In this document: in pieces, positions 48,859-61,441 of the stretch
Position numbering within the stretch: the stretch's first letter is position 1
Layout of the letters: each line of letters begins with the position of its first letter
Assembly: GCA_027946365.1 (NCBI GenBank)
Contig: JAPEUQ010000005.1
Location: 248,001 to 312,000 of the forward strand
Direction: 5' to 3'
Length of the DNA stretch: 64,000 nucleotides
Source: Kalmusia sp. IMI 367209
Taxonomy: Eukaryota; Ascomycota; Dothideomycetes; Pleosporales; Didymosphaeriaceae
The notes under the pieces: model-generated
What the model was told of the DNA's origin: nothing
The model's input: only the letters and a program-made list of their open reading frames with translations
Database searches by the model: none
Program-made: the position numbers and the translations under genes

Positions 48859-49523
48859 AAAATTGAAACTCGATAGCGCACAAGATCGGTGCACAGAACG
48901 CAGTTGTTGTTTGTCAAAGACGAAGCAGGCTGAGTGGCAAATGAGCGAGCGTATGCACGAGTCATGCTTCAAATGAGCACAGCTAGCGTAGCTATATCAC
49001 CACAAGAGCGTCAGCAGTAATATTCTACAGTTACTCTGTTTCAAGATGAGTGGATGGACTTTATCCATCTGCCAATTCAGCTAGTACATTGTAAATCAGT
49101 CGTGATTCTTGTCTACTGTTTTGAGAACATTAATCTTCCAAACATATATGATGTTGATTACCTTTAGTAAGATCCACTACTGCGACGAGACATCGTACAT
49201 TCTTCTGTATATAAATCAAGTATTCTAAACGTATAACGCATGGGTATACATACATATGGTTGCAATTTCGAATGTGATAATTACTGTGCAAACATCCACA
49301 TTTATCGTTGGCGGTTTGCAATACACAACATCACAGTTACTCAAATTATAGGATCCGAACGTGATTATGATTTATTCATTCATCGTAGCCTAGGCTAATA
49401 GGGTATAATTGATACAAGACCGGCCATAGGTGTAGACGTCCACTACGCATGCCATGATCATCCGTGTCGAAGTCGTAAAGTAGACAACCAAAGACTCAAA
49501 CTATCCGTGCGCAGCGAAGTCAT
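48859..49523. other. Intergenic, 0.7 kb
   Basis: AT-richer stretch between convergent 3' ends. No gene or repeat recognised. Confidence 0.5.
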
Positions 49524-49931
49524 TTATTTCTTGTTGGCGCCGGAGAGGGTGTCCTGAACGGACTGGGCGGCGTTGCCGAGGGTCTCCTGGGCGGAGGCGA
49601 GGATGCCCTGGCCCTGGTTTGAGGCTTCATCGGAGCCACTGCGGGTGGCATCGCCAACCTTCTGGGTAGCGGACTTGTCGCCCTCTGCGGTGAGATATTA
49701 GCCAAAGCTCATTAAGTAGAGATATTGAAGAAGAACGCACCAGGCTGGACAGCACCGGCGGCACGGTCGTAGAGGCCAGAGGCGCCCTCTGAGGCCTTGT
49801 CAAGAGTGGACTTCTGGGAGTCAGGAGTGACCTTCTCCTGAACCTGGTCACCGAGAGACTTGCGGCTGCAACCTGTTAGTGGGATACGTGGCAGACAATA
49901 AATGGGGAAGAGCTAACCCGAGATCAGACAT
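49524..49931 (-). CDS. Hsp9/Hsp12-family small stress protein
   Basis: Three exons, 49931-49918, 49865-49741 and 49684-49524, encode 99 residues. It starts MSDLGRKSLGDQVQEKVTPD and continues with SQKSTLDKASEGASGLYDR, the characteristic opening of yeast Hsp12 and fission-yeast Hsp9 proteins. The protein has no cysteine and is very hydrophilic, with Gln/Ala/Ser-rich amphipathic repeats. Hsp12 folds on lipid membranes and stabilises them under heat, osmotic or stationary-phase stress. The first coding exon holds only 14 nt; introns are 52 and 56 nt. A TATATAAA box lies about 110 bp upstream. Confidence 0.9.
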
Positions 49932-50040
49932 GTTGATTGTTGGTTGGGTTGGTAGTTGGTAGTGTGTTTGAAGTTGAGATTTGACTGAGGAGTTCAGATG
50001 TGTGTGATGGAGAAAAGAGAACTGACGCGGCGAAGTGGTG

Positions 50041-50048
50041 TTTATATA
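50041..50048 (-). promoter_or_regulatory. TATA box of the Hsp12-type gene
   Basis: TATATAAA on the minus strand, about 110 bp upstream of the start codon. TATA-containing promoters are typical of stress-induced fungal genes. A single CCCCT (STRE-type) motif lies further up at 50353-50357 on the same strand. Confidence 0.55.
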
Positions 50049-53000
50049 CGCGGTGGGCAGCTGCCTACGGAAATCACACCCGCGCACCTAGTCCCTACGC
50101 CATCGGTACGTCATGGCGTTTAGTGGGGAAGGTGCCACAGGTGAAGGCCCGTGAGCCTGGAAGCGGCGGTTTCTGCCGGGGCGGATCAGTGAGCACGAGG
50201 CGCAGGGCTGCACTATTGGTCGATCAGGGAGATCTGTGATGCTAATGTAGCCTCTGCCATGGAAAAAGGCCAGATTCCCATCGTGTGCGATGGTCAATCG
50301 GCTTACCCCGCTGACGCCACAGGCATGTGAAAAGCCGTAGGCACGTGCATGGAGGGGTAACATTCCAACTCCGCGATGGTCGTGTGACACGTGCAGGCTA
50401 TGCGTAGGAATACCCGTGGTACCATCAATATGTACTCGGACTATTGTTGATCATCACCCAATTTTTCTACGTTCCGCTATTCACCAGCTTTGCGGCGCAC
50501 TTCGAGACAATATTCGAAAGAATGCCGTCATAGCCTTCTGGCGCTAGGCCACAATCCTTTCTACCCCCACATAAAAATGTCCCGCCTTCGCAAATGGCCC
50601 GCCCGCCCGCTTATGATCCACATCTACGACATTTTGCTTCGGCTTTGGCTTTGCCCGTGAGCAACCGCAGCTGAACGTCACACAGGCTCAGATGTTTTGC
50701 TGAATTAAACCCGTGCCATGATAGGTCTTTTCACCCACTCCACTACATCGACAGCCTCGATCCCATCTTTCCTATCCAGTATTCGTCTTAAATCCATCCC
50801 AATTTTGTCACCATTCATAATCTCAAAGTATGCACAACCTTCTTCTCTTGCAAGCTTCACATAGACTCATCACTTCCTGCAAGTATCACCAAGATGCTCG
50901 CAAATGACTCGATACCCCTCACCGGCTGCAAATAATGGCGTTGGAGCAAAGCGGTCACAGTCGTAAAAGCGTAAGTAGCTCAAGATGGGCATTGAGGGTC
51001 AAGTTGTAGCATCATGCGTCTAGCATCTCCACTTGCTCCTTAGTACGAGCTTCGACGGCCACGATGATCAGATATGATTAGAATACCGGATCGGCCACGT
51101 GTATCTTCCCAGCGGAATCACTTGGATTACTCTCGGGCCCACGCCCTCCGTATGAGCGCTTCATAAGTTGTGCCCCAGCTTGGCTTATCTACACTAAAGT
51201 TCCCGGCTAACAAGATGCCGGCAAAATGTCTGTAAGGTCTTGTCCGCCAGCCCGATGAACAGGGTCTGGCAATCTAATCTATTCGCATCTCCCTCTGCTA
51301 GTGAATAGATGAAGTATGTCTGCTATCTATCTTTACTACTGCCTGAGTATCTCGGACAAAGCATGGTATGTAGGAACCTGGATCGTATTGTACTTCGTAC
51401 AGCGGCTTTATACGCTATCATGCTCCTCTTCTTTAAACTTGCCAGGTCCTGGCGCATATAGCAAAGAAGAGAGGGAATATACCCTATAGCTCAGTGTGAA
51501 TATTGTAACTATGAAGATGACCATATACAATAATCGCTACGATAGCAGTACACATTATGAATAAAAGCCTAATAAGCAGCAGAAGGTATGGCCAAACCAG
51601 ATGTTGGACGCCTCTCCGGAACAGGTGTAAAAAAATTGGCGACATCCACTGGTGGTATATTGATGATATCATCGAGAACAGAGTGTATTGATGAACTTTA
51701 TCGAAGATCGCCGGTGTGCGATCTGGTTCGTTTGATCCAATGGCTGACCTGACGACAGTGTTCTCTCTTTGAGCCGTACGACTCATTCTGCAATACTGGA
51801 ATTTTCAAGCTCAGCTATCATTCAAAAGCTCGAAGAAGAGTATTTTCCTGAAAGTAGACGAGGGAAACGTTACGAAAGGCAGCCGAGCCTCTCAGGTACC
51901 AGGACAGCGACTGGGGTAGTAGACGTGGATATTGCTCTGACTTATTTAAGCCTGCTCGTTATACGGCCTCCTATTCCCTATGTTGATCTAAGCGCACCGT
52001 AATAGCTATGCAAGGTACGCACGCGAATCCAACTACGGTACGTGTATGGGGGGCCAAGAAGTCGTTAACACTACTGTGCGGCTAAGCTTAACATCCAAGA
52101 AGACATCGAATATCCTGGAATACTCTACCGTCTATGTAAATCTATATTCATGATATGATGGCTTTGATCATCGAGATCGACCTAGATTGGGGCACGTCTG
52201 ATGCGACTGGGCCGTCTCTATAGCACGTTCTAGATTCAGCGCAGCAAAAGTCGTCCTCTACAAGCGACGCCTCCAGCGAGGACTAATAGATCGGATTGGC
52301 ATTATTTAGTGTTGCGGTGAAACCACAAAAAGACTGTTAACAAGCCCACGGCTGTCATGTGCGGTGGATATTGGAAGCTGATTCGATGGTGTTGATGGCT
52401 CACTGTTGAAGAAGTTCGCTTAATCATGTAGGCATTTCCGATGCTATCGGTAAGGCGCAGTTACAGCCTCGCGTGCCCGGGAGTTGTTATGCCGGTAACA
52501 TCGTTCAACATTGAAGGAACACGCAGAAAATTTCTTTATTACATCAAGTGCCTCACATCCTCGTACCAATAATTTCTCGTCAAAGGAACAGTATAGGGAG
52601 TATTCTGCGAGCACTTGACCTCGCAATGTTGACACAAGGCTGACTGGTACGTACTTGCGGCGACCCACTACTAAGCACTCTAACCCACTCAAGCTCGGGT
52701 CCAGACCAAATCATTCGAAAGCGCCTCGACTACGCCGCATTCAGGCGTGCTCCTGGATTTTGTCGCCGCTGCCAATAAGCGTGGACTGGGTGCCGTCGAA
52801 CGTTTCAAAACATCGTCCCGCACGCGAACGTCCCGACACCTGCATCTCGTGCGATAGGAACATTGATCAAATCTCGCGTATGCGAATGCCGAGACCCGTC
52901 AGTTCGCATCGGTGCACCTGAAAATACTTTGATCGCGTAACTTCGCAACTTCGCACTATTCTATAGGCGCTCCATCACTGTCTCATGCTGCTCATGATCG

Positions 53001-53400
53001 CCGTTGGCCTAACTTACCTTTGCCAACACTTGGATTATATTGAGTTCTTACATTACAATATTTGCGTGCTGAACTCAAATCACCCGATTCTGGCAGGTAT
53101 CCTGCCAATCGCGCGAGTAAAATAGGAGTCCGGTATGTTTTCTGACTAGCTCGCTCGCATTTAGCGCTCTATTGCATGGTTTCGAAGAGTTTAGGGCGTA
53201 AGACACAGCCAGCTCCAACTCCACATCCCCGGACGCCTGTCTATAGTTCAATTGGACGATCTTGTCCGGCCTTAGGCTGTGCTGTTTCTTACGCTGATAA
53301 ACGGACGCGTTCTCCACTCATTCCAGCTCTGGTCCTTTCTCAACCTTCGCTTTACCTTCATTAGATTCTCAAAATTAATTGTGGATAATAATATCGCATC
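50049..53400. other. Gene-free stretch, 3.3 kb
   Basis: No frame over 100 codons has a recognisable domain or a good start. The short frames at 51769-52002 and 52655-52921 look like chance. No tRNA, transposon end or simple repeat was recognised. Confidence 0.5.
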
Positions 53401-54525
53401 ATGAAGTTTCAGTACTCGTTCATCGTTCCTCTTCTGTATGGCGGGATCGCCGTAGCCGACTACGGGGATAACGCCCATACGGCGATCCAACTGTTGCAAG
53501 ACAAGTACTACAATGCGAATACCGGGCTCTGGAAGGGCACAACCGGCGGTGATATGTGGTGGCAGTCTGGCCACATCCTCGAATTGATCGCGCGCTTCGG
53601 TATTGCGGACGAGTCTTATAAACAGACAGCATCAGACATTGTGGCAAATACACACGCCAAGTCGGGTGACCAAATCGGCTACACCGACTGGCATAACGAC
53701 TATTACGATGACATGGGATGGTGGGCGCAGGGTTGGATCGCCGCCTACGATTTGACGGGCGACTCAAAGTACCTGGACACTGCAAAAGATCTGTTCGAGG
53801 ATATGACGGGTGGGTGGCACACGCCTTGCAATGGTGGTATTTTCTGGAGAAAGCAGGCGGATGGTATTGCGTCCATCTCCAACGAGCTTTTCATGTCTGT
53901 AGCAGCGCACCTCGCCAACCGCGTGGGTGACGGCGAGAAAGAAAACTACAAGAACTGGGCGCACCAGGAGTGGGACTTCATCTGGAACAGTGGCGTGATC
54001 AATGGCGATAACCTCATCAACGACGGTGTTGATATGACTACGTGCAAGAACAACGGGAAACCTATTTACACGTACAACCAGGGTGTCGTCCTTGCCGGTC
54101 TTTCGGAGCTTGCGAGGGCCTTCTCGGATGGCGGTTTCATTGACGTAAGCAACCTCTCTGCGCTCTCTCTCTCTCCCTCGCCATTCTTTTTCTGACTTTG
54201 TTTTCAGCACGCGTACACGTTGGCCAAGGGAGCTCTCGCCAAACTCACCGAAAACAACATCCTGACCGAGCAATTCCCTAGCCCACTCGACGAGCAAGGC
54301 TCCATGTTCAAGGGCGCCTTCATCAGCGGCTTGCTCACCCTACACGCGAACGAACCGCAGCAACAGTTCGTCGACTTCTTCAAGCAGAATGCGGATGCTG
54401 TGTGGGACAAGGCGCGCAACGGTGATGGCGTTATTACAGATCGCTTCCAGGGTGGAAGTGATAATGCGAACGCGGCCAGCCATGCCTCTGGCATTGACGT
54501 GCTGCTTGCTGCCGCAAAGGCGTAG
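53401..54525 (+). CDS. Secreted GH76 alpha-1,6-mannanase (DCW1/DFG5-like family)
   Basis: Two exons, 53401-54144 and 54208-54525, give 353 residues. Residues 1-19 are a signal peptide (MKFQYSFIVPLLYGGIAVA). The GH76 catalytic Asp pair is Asp103-Asp104 in YYDDMGWW, within the family's WHNDYYDDMGWWAQGW block; GGIFWR and YTYNQGVVL are also characteristic. GH76 enzymes cleave or transfer alpha-1,6-mannan and, in yeasts, Dcw1/Dfg5 link GPI-mannoproteins to the wall. Here the C-terminus (LLAAAKA) shows no clear GPI-attachment signal, so a freely secreted enzyme is more likely. The intron contains a (CT)n run before its acceptor. Confidence 0.88.
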
Positions 54526-54592
54526 GTCGCGAATGTTCCTTTGATACCCAATCAACGTTCATATTGATATACGTCTTCAATTGTATATGCTT

Positions 54593-56380
54593 TCAAGATG
54601 AGCGCCCTTCGAGGTGGACCGTGATTTTGTACCTCCGGTATCCCTGATTAGACGCAGAAGTGAAGAACTCATCTGGTAGAAATTCAATACGCGTACCATG
54701 TTGATACATACCATTGGAATTGTCATTCTCTCTCTGCTCTGTTACAATAAGCGTGATTGCAATATGTATTCTGACCCAGTGATCGCGTGCTGTTCTGACT
54801 TTGACGATTCGATTGCATATATGGTTCCAAGTAAGTGTGCCGCCCTCAGGTGCATGTTTAGAAAGTACAAAGTTCCGAAGCTGGTTCAGAAGCCGACTGC
54901 TGCCAGCCTCCTTGTTGCTCCGTATAGTTTCAAACACATCCCTTGTGCTGGGGTCTTTATCGGTATATACCACGGCGAGAGGACGGGGACGGCCTTGTGA
55001 ATCCATGAAGATACCGCAAACCAAAAGGCAACTGCAAGCATGGACGCCTTGGAATTTGATATTGAACCCTTTGAAGCCTGTAAATTGTGGGTAAATAGAA
55101 TTGGCTATCGCAGTAGTAGCTGACTCCATAGTCAAGAAGTAATTTCCTTGGGAATCCCAAAGTACCATGGGTGAAGAGACCATGTCATCCACTGAATGAC
55201 TATCTGTTGTATTGTAGTCTATGTAAAATCGGCTTCCGAGTTCGCGGTCAATTTGACGACTTTCCTCCATATTTAGTAATTTTCGGATCTGCACCGTGAC
55301 ACGCTGTTCACCCCAGATGCTAGGGTCATGGGTAACAAATAACTTTTCCGGGTGTTGTCTGACGAATCCAGACACAGTTCGCCGAACGTATATACCGAGT
55401 GATGGGTATTGGATTCCTGGGCGCTCTTTGACCAAACAGTCCAAATTCAGGACGAATTCTTTATTGGCACTCAGCCCCAAATTAGTTTCCATTTTGATCC
55501 CATTGTTCGTTATCGCAAATTCTGTGCCTGGTGCTAAATAGTTTCGATATCGCACAATATTCTGGCAATCGGCAAACTCTCTAGGCGTCTGAGCAAGAGC
55601 ACCCCGATATGTATGAGGTGACTGGGCGTCTCCGTTCTGTGAAGTCCATGCAAACAAGGAAGGATCATTGGTTTCTTTAGATATCTCTTCTTGAAGGCGG
55701 ACAAAAGCTCGCTGACCTTCGCCATATATCATAGGCATGTTGACGTCGAATATGCCTAACAAGCAGTAGGCAATATCTTCGACTCTCGTGGTCTTTCGAT
55801 TTGATGCCCATGAGAACTTCCGTGCGACCGGTATCGCTGCAAGGATCGAGCTGTCCTCGAGAGCTTCCGCATCAATCCCAGTAATCTGGGACAGCTTGAA
55901 TCGAAGAGTGTGCTTGAGACCGCGAAAATGCCAGTCGCTGTCGTAAAACTCTAATGACCGAGGAGCGATCAATTCCTGTAGCGTCCAGCCACGAGAAAAC
56001 CATCTGTAGTCTTTTTCAAAAATCCAGTCCAAAAGCGCGCCACCAGATGGAACGGGTGAGAGATCGGAAATCCACGTGAAACAGACTACGGCTCGTTTAT
56101 ACCACTGAAACATGGAGTTGATAGCCTCTGTGAGCTCGGCACTGCTGGTCTTGTCGATACAGACAGTATCCACCCAGGCCCATTTGAGTCCACGAAGCTT
56201 TGCCAATTTGCACGTCTTCGCAATTTTGCCAAATCCTGGTTTCATCTCGGCCTTTTCCAGATCGGCAAACTCTTGAAATGTGACTTCCCCATCCTCCCAT
56301 GTGTGCGACAGTATCGCGTATTCGATTTCTGGCTCAATTATTTGTTTCAGTCGCAAGGTTGTTGTATCAATAAGCCACAT
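54593..56380 (-). CDS. HET-domain protein (heterokaryon incompatibility type)
   Basis: Single exon, 595 residues, MWLIDTTTLRLKQ. The HET domain occupies about residues 18-160 with its three conserved blocks: YAILSHTWEDGEVTF (21-35), KWAWVDTVCIDKTSSAELTEAI near 66-87, and WFSRGWTLQELIAP near 126-140. HET domains trigger regulated cell death on non-self recognition in filamentous fungi; recent structural work relates the fold to TIR domains. The C-terminal 400 residues form the region often found after HET in HET-E/HET-D-like short proteins, but no NACHT or WD40 repeats follow, so it is a stand-alone HET protein. The frame is intact. It is head-to-head with the AAA+ gene, 579 bp away. Confidence 0.9.
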   Translation of the reverse strand: MWLIDTTTLRLKQIIEPEIEYAILSHTWEDGEVTFQEFADLEKAEMKPGFGKIAKTCKLAKLRGLKWAWVDTVCIDKTSSAELTEAINSMFQWYKRAVVCFTWISDLSPVPSGGALLDWIFEKDYRWFSRGWTLQELIAPRSLEFYDSDWHFRGLKHTLRFKLSQITGIDAEALEDSSILAAIPVARKFSWASNRKTTRVEDIAYCLLGIFDVNMPMIYGEGQRAFVRLQEEISKETNDPSLFAWTSQNGDAQSPHTYRGALAQTPREFADCQNIVRYRNYLAPGTEFAITNNGIKMETNLGLSANKEFVLNLDCLVKERPGIQYPSLGIYVRRTVSGFVRQHPEKLFVTHDPSIWGEQRVTVQIRKLLNMEESRQIDRELGSRFYIDYNTTDSHSVDDMVSSPMVLWDSQGNYFLTMESATTAIANSIYPQFTGFKGFNIKFQGVHACSCLLVCGIFMDSQGRPRPLAVVYTDKDPSTRDVFETIRSNKEAGSSRLLNQLRNFVLSKHAPEGGTLTWNHICNRIVKVRTARDHWVRIHIAITLIVTEQRENDNSNGMYQHGTRIEFLPDEFFTSASNQGYRRYKITVHLEGRSS

Positions 56381-56959
56381 ATTAGCGAGAAGAGGTCCCG
56401 CAGCTTCAGGTCATAAGTTCAGAGACTTCTTTCGTTCGAGTGTGTCATATATTAACTTGATCCACGTTGGGTCGCTAAACCTAGTAATGTAGCAAATAGG
56501 CCACCAGTGATAGGAGTGACATCTGTAATTGGTGTATAAAGACGTATGTATTATGAGCAGCGGATGATTTTAAGCTGTTTGAGTAGTACATTCGTTGTGA
56601 AATGTAGCGAACGCCCTGGTTTAAGCTCATATTGTGAGAAGTTGTCGTAGTGAGGTTGTGGCCCCCACCGGCTAAACTCTCGGGAAGGAATTGGCCAATC
56701 ATCTTGAGGCCGACACCGCGACGGTGGGGCTTTCTCGAAGTCTTTCAGCTTCAGGCTTCATTGAGCTCCTCTCACACAACTCTAATAATCAATTGTGCAT
56801 GTTACTAGGTATTATTCTTTGATGCGCTATGTCCAACATCGATATTTGGAAGCGCAAGACGTTCGGCACAGTGAGTTTGCTTGCGTATTGTTATGGGCTA
56901 CTAGGCTGAGATTTGATGTTGTTTAGTGAACGAATTACAGCTCCATACTCTGCAGTACA
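56381..56959. promoter_or_regulatory. Divergent promoter between HET and AAA+ genes
   Basis: 579 bp between the two start codons with no other supportable gene. A shared promoter is inferred from the arrangement only. Confidence 0.45.
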
Positions 56960-59900
56960 ATGAACTCTGCAGATATGGAAAGCAGCGAGTTCAATCATAT
57001 CATAAATTTCGCACCAATGGAGTCGAGCTCATCCGGAAATACTGATGTCACTGACACAAGTGAGGCCACAACGCGTGATGATCGTTTCTCGATAGTCGAT
57101 TCACAAAGTAATCCAAAAAATAAGACAATAATCGAGGATCAAAAAGTACTTCTTGAGATAAAGAAAAGGATAGAAAGAACAGATGAGCTTTTCCTGCAAT
57201 TAGAAAGCCTAAAGAACCAGATTACCGAAAATTTGACCGGTTTACTCGACCATCTCCCTGCCTCCTTAAAAGAGAGCATGTTCACAACCAAGAAAAGCCT
57301 TGAATCCCAGCAGGTTCGCTCATCAACACTGGTTGTATCAAATGCGATTTCCTCTTCAAATGACAACGATGACATCACAATTAACATCGTACCTCGAATG
57401 GGTTATATACCGTGGAATGCCCTTTCTAAATCGTATTCATCATCTAGCGGAGAATTGTATGCAATTGAGGTTCCCACAAATGAACCGGTCGGTCTTTTTG
57501 ATCCAGGACAGCCATGGGATCGCCTCTCAGAGCCAGTCGGTGATCATCTCACGCCAATACCTGAACGTATTCAGATCAACTCGCCTAGGCTAAAGGTACT
57601 ATTGAGAACTGAGATTGGTGATAAAAAGGTGCCACAGTTTTCGCGGCCATATATTATTCTTCGACCTTTCAAGGAACTAGTATATCAAGAAGATCGCATC
57701 AAAACTCGCTTACAAGACTTAAAATTGGCGTTCATGGAACGTTCAGCGCGAGAAGAGCTCTCAGAGGATGCCAGTACGAACAGAGACGACAACATATATC
57801 CTCAGATCGCGGCACCGACAGGAGACAATCACCACGATGATAAACTTTTGACAAGCGAGCTAAAGGATTACATTGACGAGCTTAGCGAATTGTTACGTTT
57901 CATGGATGAAACTCTGCTGCCTACTAAACGGGGTCTGGAAAACGACTCGGACCTGGTCTCTTTCTCGGACTTGTGGTATCTGTTTCCTGTGGGAAGCGTG
58001 GTCTACGTTAATAAGCCAGACACCGTGCAAAAGACTTGGATTGTTATACAGAGGACTGGCGGCCGGCGATATATGAGTAGACCTGATCACATCCCCGAAA
58101 CCTCCTTTCAGTATCAGTTCAGTCCCTTCGTGGTTGACTGTTATTCCATCGACTACGATGGCATGAACTATATCCCCGTGTACGGGCAATTTCGAATCGA
58201 TTTCTTTGGTAGTATATATGCAGTCAGCTCACTGCCCGTATTTCCTTTCCGCATCGCTGAGAAGGAAGGAATAGTCAATCGCGATGAGCTGAAAGCACAC
58301 GCCAAGAAATTCATACAATACACATCGGCAGTCTCCCATCAGTACTATTATGGTTGGACGCACAGTCGTACGCCTAGCGGGATTCGAGTTTCTCCAGATC
58401 AAGAAGAGAAACTTGACAGCGAAGTTATTGTTGATTTCGAACGCGCTCTAGAACATATTGCGCTATGGAGGCCCTCATTGAAAGATCCAAGCCTATTCGT
58501 AATGGATCACAGCGAGCTAGGTAGCTCTGGCGAAGATATCAGCGAGGATTGGGAATGGGATGAACGGTTTTCCCAAAAGGTGCTAGCTCAACTAAAGCAG
58601 CACCCTTCCTTGTGGGACAGAAAAAATGATAAGCCCTCAGATCCATCGATGCAAAATTCTCTCCTTGTCTTTCCAGACAGAATATTCGCTTACGTTCTAC
58701 GTAATCGGAAGTGGGGTAAGATACCTCAATTAATCATTAGTTACAGTCTTCATTATCCTTATGCTGACTTGCTGTAGCTTCACTCCGTATTGGTATAGCG
58801 AATGGCGTAGAGAAGCCATTGCAGAACATAATCTGGCAAGATGATCCATGGAGAGACCTTATCCTACCAGAAGGCCATAAACAACTTATTTCCGCGATGG
58901 TCAAGAACCACTTTGTCAACGCCGAAGCCGATAAGAACAACGTTGATATCGATTTGATACGCGGAAAAGGTGAGTGAGATCGTACGCTCCGTGGGCGTAC
59001 TTGAGATAATTAACACTGGAGCAGGGACAGGACTAATAACACTGCTACATGGCCCACCTGGAGTGGGTAAGACCTCAACAGCTGGTAGGCAAATCAAACC
59101 AGTACAGTGTTGTCATATACTGACTTTCAATTCTGGAATGTGTGGCAATCTCTACAAAGCGTCCACTGCTTTCTGTTACCACCGGTACGGTACTCCAGGA
59201 TACAACATTCATGTGATTGTTAATCTTAATTTTCATTGATAGGGGACCTAGGTGTAACAGCCGGAGAATTAGAAGCCTCGCTTTCAAGATTTTTCGAGCT
59301 TGCTCACAAATGGGGTTGCATCTTACTTTTAGATGAAGCTGATGTGTTCCTAGCGAGACGTACTAAGAACGACCTTGTCAGGAACAGTTTAGTCTCAGGT
59401 CAGTAAACCTTTCATTGTTCCTACTACTGCTAATCAAATTTGACAGTGTTTCTACGCATGTAAGCAAGTCCAGAATACGAGCACTCGCCAGAATACCTGT
59501 TAATTCCAGTCGAACTTGTAGGTTAGAGTACTATCCTGGCATTCTCTTCTTGGTAAGTAATCTTGAAGTGAAGATGCTACTTGGGTGTTCGCTTATTGTA
59601 CTGCAACATTCAGACAACCAACAGGATCGGAACATTCGATGAGGCCTTTAAATCACGCATAAATGTCTCTTTATACCTACCTCCACTTGATGAAAATGGT
59701 AAGTGAATCTAAAACTGAGATGATGTACGCTCATGTTTGTGGAATTTTCCAGGTACAATACACATTTGGAAGAATAACATTAGAAGGGCCAAGTACCAGA
59801 ACCCTGCTTTGAGTGTGGACACGGAGAGTCTCATCCAATACGCCCATGACCTTTACCGTAGGCAGGGAGCTCGAGGCAATGCGTGGAACGGGCGAGAGAT

Positions 59901-60921
59901 AAAAAACGCTTTCCAGAGCGCACTAGCTTTGGCGGACTTCGCACGTACTCCAGGATCGACCGTCACCCTCACTCCGAAATATTTCGAAAAGGTTTCAGAA
60001 ACAAGAGCAGATTTTGAAACTTACCTACAGGCGGTTATCGGGACAGAAGAACATTCTCTCCGTAGATTTGATGCAGACAACGGAAGGACCATGTCGTGGA
60101 GAAAGGATACGTTCCGCAAGAATTCCATGACAAATTCGCAGAGCAATAGCGGCTCCGACACTGTGGAATACTTTCGTCCCTCGGCAGCAGGTGCTCAGAT
60201 CAAAGCGAAAGAGAAGACGCCTCGTCAGTCAACTGTGGAGAGCGAAAGTGACTATGAATCTTCCCCAAGGCATCAGCATGCATTTTATAGATCTGGACCG
60301 GCGGAGACTTTAAGATATGATATGGGTGCTCTTTCAACGTCCTCACGCGCAGAAACCACGGTGCTAGCACAAGCAAGCGCAGAGCAAACTCATAATGTAA
60401 TGCAAAATCAATCTGCCGCAACACAACCTCAAATCGTGCCTCGCATGGCTCCAGCACCCCAAGGTCCGCCACAAGCGCAATCCCTAAATCCCTTAAAGGG
60501 TTCTGAAATACCAATCCTTGGAATGTGGAACCCACAACAACATACAATGTATCCATTTCCAGGCTGGTCTCCACTTCCACCAAATGTGACCTGGCCGCCG
60601 ATGAACATGCCTTATGCGCCTTATGGAATGCCAACGCAGCAACCGTGGCCGGCATTTCCTAACCCTTACCCATATCCAAACATTTTTCCCAACTATTCCC
60701 GGACAGGCCACTCTGCGCAAATTCCACAGACGACTCCAAGCTTTATTCCACAGCTCAATCTTTCCCACAACTCAGCTCAACCAGCTTCACTCGACCCCCT
60801 GTCCGGTTGCTCTGGTGCCCGATCCCAGAGACGCTCTGATGATGCGACACCGCAGCCACTAAGCGAGGAAGAACAGGGGTTCTGGGGTCCAAAGAGTCGC
60901 AGCGATTTCAATTTGATGTAG
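56960..60921 (+). CDS. DUF7025 / AAA+ ATPase with lid domain; one splice acceptor damaged
   Basis: Exons 56960-58715, 58778-58969, 59025-59084, 59137-59184, 59243-59398, 59447-59459, 59522-59552, 59614-59698, 59753-60921 read in frame to 1169 residues. A coiled coil (about 50-85) precedes a DUF7025-type domain near 335-480 (SDLWYLFPVG, FVVDCYSIDYDG). The AAA+ module follows: Walker A GPPGVGKT (659-666), Walker B ILLLDE (712-717), sensor TTNR (753-756), candidate arginine finger Arg767, then a lid domain and a Pro/Gln-rich tail. Fungal proteins of this design are common but uncharacterised. Oddity: the intron before the exon at 59137 has a good donor and a CTGAC branch site but ends TTCTGG where AG is required. 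No other AG restores the frame, so the allele may be defective. Confidence 0.8.
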
Positions 60922-61441
60922 AGAACAAACATATATCATAGGCTAGAACATGAACATGGACGATCTTAACGAGTACAAAGCAGAGCTACTAGACCGATGA
61001 AAATTGCATGCAAGGACCATGTATTACCTGGGTTTCGATTGATCTGTGCACGACTGTTCACGATTGTAATAGGCATGATTGGTGAAATCTATCCTTTGTC
61101 TTGTGATCCAAGCCCGGGCCCGAGCCACCACTGAATTTTGGTTGGGATTTCAAGTGGCCTGAGCTCATCATCCTGCATCCACATCTCTATAATACGCTCC
61201 TTGTATGATTTCAAAGGGTGCCAACAGAGCAGATGCGGCCGACGAAGTCACTAAGCCGACCATCGTGATCGGGTAGCGTTCGTGTTTGTCACGCTCTCGA
61301 TTGCTCTACAGCGCGTATCAACCGCGAACAGAATAGACTTCATCCTCTCATTGAATATCTGCATCTTTTATGTCGCCCAATTTCTTTACGACCCGAGAAA
61401 ACACTCCGAGGACTTAGTCTTCTTCTAATTGTCCTGACAAC
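60922..61441. other. Intergenic, 0.5 kb
   Basis: 3' flank of the AAA+ gene. Nothing recognised. Confidence 0.5.
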
